A DNA stretch of 64,000 nt from Leifsonia sp. Leaf264 (GTDB taxonomy: Bacteria > Actinomycetota > Actinomycetes > Actinomycetales > Microbacteriaceae), in assembly GCF_001422325.1 (NCBI RefSeq), contig NZ_LMMR01000001.1:373256-437255 (forward strand). The letters run 5' to 3'. The notes below the pieces were generated by a model, which saw nothing but the letters and a program-made list of their open reading frames with translations, had not been told where the DNA came from and did no database searches. The position numbers were made by a program, and so were the translations under genes. Of this stretch, positions 58,447 through 64,000 are shown piece by piece (position 1 is the first letter of the stretch; each line of letters begins with the position of its first letter).

Positions 58447-61215
58447 TCAGCTGGCAGGCGGCTTCGGTGCAGGCTTCGGCTGAGTTGTCGGCCTGGGCTG
58501 GGGGGTCGGCCTGGGCGTGGTTGTCGGTCGCGGTTTTGACGGCACCCGACGTCGCTCAGCAGGTCGTGCGGGCATCGGCACGGGCCGTGGCGGTGTGGCT
58601 GGGATCGGCCCACGATCGGGTGCGTAGGCTTCCGACGCCCGCTGGATCAGTGCCTGCTCGCCAGCGACCCTGTTGGCGACGCGTGCGGCGGTCATGGCCG
58701 CTGCCTTCTTCTTCGCTGCGACCACAGTCCGTCCGACCGTCGGAGCCAGGACGATCGGCGTTGCGAGGCCGGCTGTCCCGATGATTGCGGTCGCGGTCGC
58801 GGCCGTCTTCGTCACCGACCACGCAGTTTGGAACGGGTGCTCCGTGACGTGGGTTCCGAGCCGTTTGGCCTGCTCGCGGAGAGCGGTTCCCACAACCTGG
58901 CGTTCGTGCTCACGGCCCTCATCGAGCCGATCCAAACCGCGGTTCACAGCCTTGACGCTTGTCGCGACGGCAGCCCGGGTCGCCGGACTGAGATTGCGCA
59001 GCCGCTCGGAGGCGCGCTCCCGGGCCTGACTGCGAGCCGCCGGGTCGGTGGCGAACCGGGCGGCGCTACTCGCTGCCGCTGCGGTCTTCGCCGCCACCTT
59101 CACGGTGGCGGATTTCATGGCTGCCGCCGCCTTCTGGCCGACGGTGACATTCTCACCGAGGACGGCGCCAGCGGTCTTTAGCAGCGCACGGCCTGATGCC
59201 AGGTGCTCGGCCTCCTCCTTCTTGGTCTGCTGGCGCGGCTCGTTGCGAGGGATCGAGCCTTCACCGCGGCGGGCCTGTGCTGGGGCACCAGTCCGACCGG
59301 TGCCGGTCGGCCCGTTCCCGAGTGCTCCGCCTGTCGCTTTCCGGAGAAGTGCTCGACCGCCTGCACGGGCGCCCGCCTTGCCGTAGCCCCTCGCTGCGCC
59401 CGCGATTCTCGAGGCGGCGTTCGCCCCCAGGTCGCCGCCGAAGCCTTTAGCCAGTTTCATGGCACCGCCCACCGTGAACGGATTCGCCTTGCCGCCAGCG
59501 AATCGCTTCCACAGCTGCTGGAGGAGGACGATGGCCAGGATCGGAGTGATGGCCGCGAAGATCGCGCCGCCCAGGCTCCCGGAGCCACCGAAACCAGCAC
59601 CCAGCGACTGAATCAGCTGCGTGGACAGGGTCACCGCCCAAAGCACGAGCTTGGCGGAATTCGCGAGGATCACGGCACCGAACGCCTGGGCGGAGAGACG
59701 TTTGATGTGCCTGCCGGGTCCGGCCGGGGCGAAGACAGCCGCCACTAGCAGGAACGGCGAGATTGCGACGGCGACACCGGCCAGCGCGCTCGCACCGAGG
59801 ATCAGCAGGCTGAGCCCGAGCCCGAAAACGACGAACACCGTGAGCGCGGCGATCAACCCGGCGATCGCTGGAAGGGCAGACGGTGTGCCACCAGTCACGC
59901 CCAGCTGGGTCCTGACGAAATTGATGACGTCCTCGTCGTCAGTCAGCTGGGAGATGGTTTTGGGCGGCGCGCCTTGCTCGCGGGCACTCAGATTCAGACC
60001 GCTGGTGGACCCAACCCCCATATCGAGATTGGCGTCCTTGCCGCCGGACCACCATTTTGTGCACACGGCCGGATCGACGAATTCCCACCCTGGGCGGACC
60101 GCCCAGGCGTCACCTGTCCACGTGCATGCTGCCCAACCGGCGGCGGCCTTTGTCGATTCGCGGTCGTTTTTCGGCGCGAATGCAGGCGACTCGGGGTCCG
60201 CGGCTGCACGCAGTTTGTCGCCGCCAGCCACTCCGACCGTCGACATCAGAATCTGGGATTTTGCGGGGGTGTCGGCCTGCCAATCGGCCACATGGCACGC
60301 CACGTATTTGACTCCGACTGCCCCGTCCCCTGTCTGAGCAATAGCCCAACCCCAAGACCGCATGAATAGATTCGAGATGGTGCGGACGGGCGTCGCATCG
60401 ACACGAGCCCCGGCCGTCGTGTAGTCGTCCAGGTTCTGGATGTAGCGGTCGCAACTCATCTCCCCCGCAGGGCCTTTCCCGGCGTTGTCGCCGATGGTCA
60501 AGTTCGTGATGCCGGAGATGGCACCATTCAGAATGTTGCCGGAGAAGTTCGAGACGCCTTTGACGATCCAGGCTGGGCTACCGGTGCCGGGCTTGAGGGG
60601 CTCGCCGTTGCTGCCACCCGTTGTCAGGGTGGCTGCGTTTGTCGTCACGAATAGGAAGGCGAGGAGGAGGGTGGCGGTCGCCATCCGCCGCCACAGATGC
60701 CGGGTGGATCGATTTCGGAGACCCGCCCAGAGCACCGCCCCGACCATCGCGACACCTGCCGCCACCGCCCATACAAGGTTGGCGCTCAGCACCTCGCCGA
60801 TCGCCCCGGCAAACTGGTCGGCGATCGCCAACACCGAGTCGAGGAAACCCTGGCCGGCAGCGCCCACGACGAAGACCGTGGTCATGATCCAGAGCGCATT
60901 GGCTCCGCGCAGCGTCAGCCCGTCAATACCGGCGACGGCGCCTGCCGCCGCGACCGCCGGGTCAACCGAGCCGGGTTTGTGGATGAGCCGGTCCGCGGCA
61001 TACCACCTGTTTATAGGGATCAGATCGGATCGCGGTCCGACAGTTTCGGCACGCGGGAGGTCGGTGCCGTCGTCGTCAATACCGGTCACGGCCACCTGCG
61101 ACACAGCCACACCCGCTGGCATTTCAGCCGCCTGCGCCGTGCCGGCTGTCGCCCCGAGGGACGCCATGACGATCGCCGCGGCGACGCCGAGTTTGATGAG
61201 GATGTGGGTTCTCAT
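58447..61215 (-). CDS. VirB6/TrbL-like polytopic membrane protein
   Basis: 922 residues from ATG 61215, preceded by GGAACCCACC. A signal peptide (AAAIVMASLGATAGTAQA) is followed by an external segment, then several helices in two groups: about residues 100-210 (ALWIMTTVFVVGAAGQGF; LVWAVAAGVAMVGAVLWAG; MATATLLLAFLFVTTNAA) and 440-600 (LIAALTVFVVFGLGLSLLILG; VAVAISPFLLVAAVFAP; TPILAIVLLQQLW). A long basic, Ala-rich coil and a Pro-rich tail (RPTTTPRPTPQPRPTTQPKP) make a cytoplasmic end. This is the plan of actinobacterial TrbL/VirB6-type channel proteins. It is co-transcribed with the 61239 membrane protein. Confidence 0.74.
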   Translation of the reverse strand: MRTHILIKLGVAAAIVMASLGATAGTAQAAEMPAGVAVSQVAVTGIDDDGTDLPRAETVGPRSDLIPINRWYAADRLIHKPGSVDPAVAAAGAVAGIDGLTLRGANALWIMTTVFVVGAAGQGFLDSVLAIADQFAGAIGEVLSANLVWAVAAGVAMVGAVLWAGLRNRSTRHLWRRMATATLLLAFLFVTTNAATLTTGGSNGEPLKPGTGSPAWIVKGVSNFSGNILNGAISGITNLTIGDNAGKGPAGEMSCDRYIQNLDDYTTAGARVDATPVRTISNLFMRSWGWAIAQTGDGAVGVKYVACHVADWQADTPAKSQILMSTVGVAGGDKLRAAADPESPAFAPKNDRESTKAAAGWAACTWTGDAWAVRPGWEFVDPAVCTKWWSGGKDANLDMGVGSTSGLNLSAREQGAPPKTISQLTDDEDVINFVRTQLGVTGGTPSALPAIAGLIAALTVFVVFGLGLSLLILGASALAGVAVAISPFLLVAAVFAPAGPGRHIKRLSAQAFGAVILANSAKLVLWAVTLSTQLIQSLGAGFGGSGSLGGAIFAAITPILAIVLLQQLWKRFAGGKANPFTVGGAMKLAKGFGGDLGANAASRIAGAARGYGKAGARAGGRALLRKATGGALGNGPTGTGRTGAPAQARRGEGSIPRNEPRQQTKKEEAEHLASGRALLKTAGAVLGENVTVGQKAAAAMKSATVKVAAKTAAAASSAARFATDPAARSQARERASERLRNLSPATRAAVATSVKAVNRGLDRLDEGREHERQVVGTALREQAKRLGTHVTEHPFQTAWSVTKTAATATAIIGTAGLATPIVLAPTVGRTVVAAKKKAAAMTAARVANRVAGEQALIQRASEAYAPDRGPIPATPPRPVPMPARPAERRRVPSKPRPTTTPRPTPQPRPTTQPKPAPKPPAS

Positions 61216-61238
61216 GGTGGGTTCCGGTCCTTGCGCGT

Positions 61239-61565
61239 CTAAGCGCCGGTACTGGTGGCCGAGGAGATGAGGTTCATCGCGATGTCGATCACGACCTGCA
61301 GAAGGCCGAGGACGAAGGGAATGGTTGCCGCAGGTCCCGTCAAGAGGGCCCCGAATCCCAGGCTCCACCAGATGGCTGAGTGCCCGCGGATGCCGGCGTT
61401 GCCGCGGCGCTTGTCCCAGAAGTACTTCAGAACAGAGAACGCGATCAGACCGATACCAACGCAGGTGACGATGGTTTCGATCGGCGAGCCGGAGTATGTG
61501 CCACTGATCGTGGTCCAGAACGTGTCCCAGGCCCCCTTGAGGTCGAGTTCGCTGTCTGAGTTCAT
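61239..61565 (-). CDS. Small two-helix membrane protein, VirB2-like by position
   Basis: 108 residues from ATG 61565. Two membrane helices, IETIVTCVGIGLIAFSVLKYFW near 29-50 and LGFGALLTGPAATIPFVLGL near 69-88 with a third hydrophobic end, separated by a basic loop (DKRRGNAGIRGHS). The longer frame above is not supported. It lies 23 nt upstream of the VirB6/TrbL-like gene. Small two-helix proteins at this place in Gram-positive conjugation operons are often the VirB2-like or TcpD-like component. Confidence 0.62.
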   Translation of the reverse strand: MNSDSELDLKGAWDTFWTTISGTYSGSPIETIVTCVGIGLIAFSVLKYFWDKRRGNAGIRGHSAIWWSLGFGALLTGPAATIPFVLGLLQVVIDIAMNLISSATSTGA

Positions 61566-61636
61566 TGGATGTGGCCTCCCCATGTTGGCGAGCGTTGCGA
61601 CGGCCGGGATGGCAGGCGGTGAGCTCGTGTGGGGTT

Positions 61637-61648
61637 TACGTGTGCGGC
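61637..61648 (-). promoter_or_regulatory. Backbone motif, GCCGCACACGTA form, before the secretion operon
   Basis: 71 nt upstream of ATG 61565. It is the last copy seen toward the right edge. Confidence 0.58.
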
Positions 61649-61787
61649 GAGCGGGGAGGTCGGCGTGAGGTGGGATCGAGAGCACAGGGAGTGCGTCCAG
61701 GGAAAGATGGACGGAGCGCAGTCCAAATAGGCCACCACCCTGACTGGGGCGCCCCCTGCACGACCCAGCGTCGATAGGCTGCGCACC

Positions 61788-62012
61788 ATGCTCGGATATG
61801 ACATAGAATGCCCACTCTGCGAATCCACAGACGTCGTCCGTGATCACGGTGACTGGCTCACCTGTGTCGTCTGCAACACAAGCTTCGGAGTCGGACCATC
61901 CGCCGAACCGCGGCAGCCAGACCGGTACTCGACGGTCAGCGATGCGAGTACCAGGACGAAGCCGGCGGCCGGCGACCTCAGTGGGTGGCTGCCAGGGCAG
62001 AGGATGCAATGA
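61788..62012 (+). CDS. Small zinc-ribbon protein preceding the PIN-like protein
   Basis: 74 residues. CPLCES and CVVCNT, 19 residues apart, form one zinc ribbon; the remainder is disordered and basic. Its TGA overlaps the PIN-like ATG in an ATGA junction, so the two proteins are made together. Role unknown; a nucleic-acid-binding partner of the nuclease is a fair inference. Confidence 0.58.
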   Translation: MLGYDIECPLCESTDVVRDHGDWLTCVVCNTSFGVGPSAEPRQPDRYSTVSDASTRTKPAAGDLSGWLPGQRMQ

Positions 62013-63238
62013 AGGAACAGTTCCGCGGGCACTACCCGCTCACGCACGACGAGCGCGAACATCTCTGGCAGAACGCGACGTTCGTTCTCGACAGCAACGT
62101 GCTTCTAGCCCTCTACGATTTCGGGGACTCAGCCCGCACCTCCTACATCGAAGGACTCAAGTCAGTCGCGGACCGGCTGTGGATGCCGCACCAAGTCGGC
62201 ACTGAGTTCCATCGAAACCGCCGTCGAGTCGCCAAAGATGCGACTACACCCCACGCGTCAGCCACAAAGGCGCTTGAGGATGCAGTGAAGACTGCCGCAC
62301 GCGAGGTGAAACGGCTCGGCGCACGCGATGAACTCCTCCAGGCCGACGCTCACCTGGTCGCCCTCGAAGAGGCGGTCAGCAAGGTCAAAGAGGCGCTGGA
62401 TGACTCCAGGAAGCGCTTCGAGACGGAACGTGCGGGTAACCGGGATGCCGTACTCGACGAGCTCGATCAGCTCTACACGGACGAACGCGTCGGTAAGCCC
62501 TTCTCCCCGAAGCGGCTGACGAAGGAGCGTGCTCGAGCCGAACTGCGCATCGTCGAGAAGATCCCGCCGGGGTTCTCGGACGTAGACAAGGTTGGCGACG
62601 CGGCGTTCGGGGATCAGTTCCTCTGGGTTCAAACGATGCGCCAGGCGAAGAGGTCGCGCCGAGGCGTCATCCTTGTGACGGACGACAGCACGAAGGATGA
62701 CTGGAGCCGCGGCGGTCGGCCACTCCCCGAACTGCTCACGGAGTTCTATAGGAACACCGGCGAGCTAGTAGACGTCATCGACTCGGCCGCGTTCTACCGT
62801 GGGGTAACCAAGCGGTTCGCGACGGTCGAGCAAGCCACCGTCGACGAAGTCACCCGCGAAATTGCTACCGCCGCCACGCATGCGAGAGTCCACGTGCCGA
62901 ACGTTTCGTTCTTTCCACCGCCTCCCCCGCCCGTCTTCCTCAGCCCAGGGGTGCTTGAGGGGATGCAGAAGGCCTTCGCTGTCGTAGCAAAGAATCGGGG
63001 GGTGGTGCCCACTATCAAGCTCCCGACGAACTGGCCCGCCTTGAACCTCTCTACTGATTCACTCGCCAACATCACTGCTGCCATCCAGACGTTGGCGGTC
63101 GCTGCGTCGCTGGTCGCCGAAGCTGAGCAGTTGGAAGAGGTCGACCTGGACGACGGAGACGACGAGCTCGAAGAACCGATCCATGCGGCGGATTCGAACA
63201 TTGAACTTGATGTCGATCCACCATCTCAGGAGGAATGA
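62009..63238 (+). CDS. PIN-like nuclease-domain protein (PIN_8/DUF4935-type)
   Basis: 409 residues from ATG 62009, with AGAGGA upstream. FVLDSNVLLALYDFG near residue 25 gives the first acidic residue, WMPHQVGTEFHRNR near 58 the second (Glu), then a coiled-coil insertion (about residues 75-160), FGDQFLWVQTM near 204 and VILVTDDSTKDDW near 222 the last acidic residues. That order fits PIN-like proteins of the PIN_8 group, proposed RNA nucleases in defence loci. A Pro-rich linker (FFPPPPPPVFLSPG) and an acidic helical tail follow. Neighbours are a zinc ribbon and a nucleotide cyclase. Confidence 0.76.
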   Translation: MKEQFRGHYPLTHDEREHLWQNATFVLDSNVLLALYDFGDSARTSYIEGLKSVADRLWMPHQVGTEFHRNRRRVAKDATTPHASATKALEDAVKTAAREVKRLGARDELLQADAHLVALEEAVSKVKEALDDSRKRFETERAGNRDAVLDELDQLYTDERVGKPFSPKRLTKERARAELRIVEKIPPGFSDVDKVGDAAFGDQFLWVQTMRQAKRSRRGVILVTDDSTKDDWSRGGRPLPELLTEFYRNTGELVDVIDSAAFYRGVTKRFATVEQATVDEVTREIATAATHARVHVPNVSFFPPPPPPVFLSPGVLEGMQKAFAVVAKNRGVVPTIKLPTNWPALNLSTDSLANITAAIQTLAVAASLVAEAEQLEEVDLDDGDDELEEPIHAADSNIELDVDPPSQEE

Positions 63239-63713
63239 GGCACCGGTGACGACCGAACACGCTCTACTGACCGGCGAAAACGATCCGCACTGGCGACTTA
63301 GCGATTGATGAACTCGGTGATCTCCTCGTCGTTGGCCGGGTAACGCTCGCCACGAGGGCCAGACCATCGCGAAGAACTTCTAGCGCGAACTCTGGAATTT
63401 CATCGGCTAGGTAGCCGCCCGCGACGAAACCCGGCACGCCAGTCGTGGTGGCCGGGCTCTTCGTGAGGCACGTTCAGAAGTCATTCGTTTCCAAGTCCGC
63501 CTTTCGTCGATCCCAATAGCCGTGTGTCGGGATCAGCCAGGACCGAGATCTTGGCCTCCCTCGCTGAGAACGCAGGCGCGACTAGACCATCTACGGGCGT
63601 CGCCAAGGCGTCTCACGTATGTGCGACGACCCAGGGAGTGCCGGAGAAGGGATACGACATGCATGTCTGAAGCCGCAGATAGAGTGACGACCACCAGTGA
63701 CCAAGGGAGATCG
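63239..63713. other. Gap of about 475 bases with coding remnants
   Basis: Before the cyclase gene. On the minus strand between about 63298 and 63445 fragments in two frames (GGYLADEIPEFALEVLRDGL, then GERYPANDEEITEFINR before a stop) look like one short protein end broken by a frameshift. A second patch near 63480-63590 reads AFSAREAKISVLADPDTRLLG. I count these as possible decayed genes only. Confidence 0.4.
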
Positions 63714-64000
63714 ATGACGCAATTCGGTGACGCGTTCGACGGCAAGATGAACGAGATCCTCGCCACGCCCTGGAACTCGGAGAATGCAAGGGTTGTGCCG
63801 AAGACGGAAGACGTCGCCCAGCGTGACGGCGCCAAGCTGATCGAGGCGACGTTCATGTACGCGGACATGGCCGACTCCACCCTCCTCGTCAAGAGGTACA
63901 AGAAGGAATTCGCAGCCCGAGTCGTTCGCATGTACATGCGCGCGTCCGTCGACTGCATCCGCAACAGGGGCGGTCACATCCGCAGCTTCGACGGGGACAG
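63714..64000 (+). CDS. Pycsar-type class III nucleotide cyclase, 3' end cut by window
   Basis: The first 95 residues are visible, from ATG 63714 with AGGGAGA upstream; no stop occurs before the edge. The pattern VVPKTEDVAQRDGAKLIEAT then FMYADMADSTLLV and NRGGHIRSFDGD is the start of a class III cyclase homology domain: the Asp in YADMADS and the Asp in SFDGD are the expected metal ligands. The PKTEDV...GA...EAT lead-in and the SFDGD form, rather than the housekeeping FADISGFT form, are typical of the anti-phage Pycsar cyclases (PycC), which make cCMP or cUMP on infection. The effector would be downstream, outside the window. Confidence 0.72.
   Translation, partial: MTQFGDAFDGKMNEILATPWNSENARVVPKTEDVAQRDGAKLIEATFMYADMADSTLLVKRYKKEFAARVVRMYMRASVDCIRNRGGHIRSFDGD

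Noticed and set aside
61566-62009. N-terminal extension of the small membrane protein at 61239
   Set aside because: The upstream part overlaps the divergent zinc-ribbon gene and the backbone motif; ATG 61565 gives a coherent membrane protein.

Overview
The window is high-GC actinobacterial DNA. Codon use, the families present (MbcA/ParS-like antitoxins, LAXTG surface anchoring, GH15 trehalase-like enzyme, HxlR and LacI regulators) and the gene style fit Microbacteriaceae (Microbacterium/Leifsonia-like). The genus is an inference and could not be tested here.

Layout. (1) 1-2440: a sugar-acid set: Gfo/Idh/MocA dehydrogenase (cut by the left edge), gluconokinase and a LacI regulator, joined by overlapping ends. 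(2) 2441-13300: a glycoside-use island. A LacI-type regulator is divergent from an MFS transporter, a 1690-residue GH78 alpha-L-rhamnosidase/GH3 beta-glycosidase fusion, an NAD-dependent epimerase-like protein and an esterase. It is bracketed by two identical 39-bp copies of the 3' end of a tRNA-Gln gene (2662-2700 and 13233-13271), which look like integration scars. (3) 13301-18180: left end of a mobile element: a three-gene cassette with two MbcA/ParS-like proteins, small membrane and hypothetical proteins, a uracil-DNA glycosylase-like protein and a tyrosine recombinase. (4) 18317-43360: apparent cargo or chromosomal segment: a 2313-residue LAXTG adhesin divergent from an arylsulfatase, an osmoprotectant ABC transporter, a GH15 enzyme, a redox/hydrolase gene series, LuxR and MEDS regulators, an HxlR-controlled operon, an NrdR-like protein with two ATP-cone-like regions and a small secreted protein. 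(5) 43758-61565: more mobile-element backbone, almost all on the minus strand: small hypothetical proteins, two pilin-like proteins with unrelated C-terminal domains, a repeat-rich surface protein, an Ala-Pro rod protein, an M23 cell-wall hydrolase, a VirB6/TrbL-like membrane protein, a small membrane protein and a toxin-antitoxin pair. (6) 61788-64000: plus-strand genes that look like defence: a zinc ribbon, a PIN-like nuclease and the first 95 residues of a Pycsar-type nucleotide cyclase cut by the right edge.

Two signals tie the mobile parts together. A short motif (core CCGCACACGTA or CCGCGCATGA) recurs in intergenic DNA of regions 3 and 5, most often 30-45 nt upstream of start codons, and I did not find it in regions 1, 2 or 4. 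The tRNA-Gln fragments are in an orientation that places the intact tRNA-Gln to the right of this window. The simplest reading is tandem islands at one tRNA-Gln, the right one carrying its own regulatory network, surface and secretion parts, addiction modules and an anti-phage locus that continues past base 64000.
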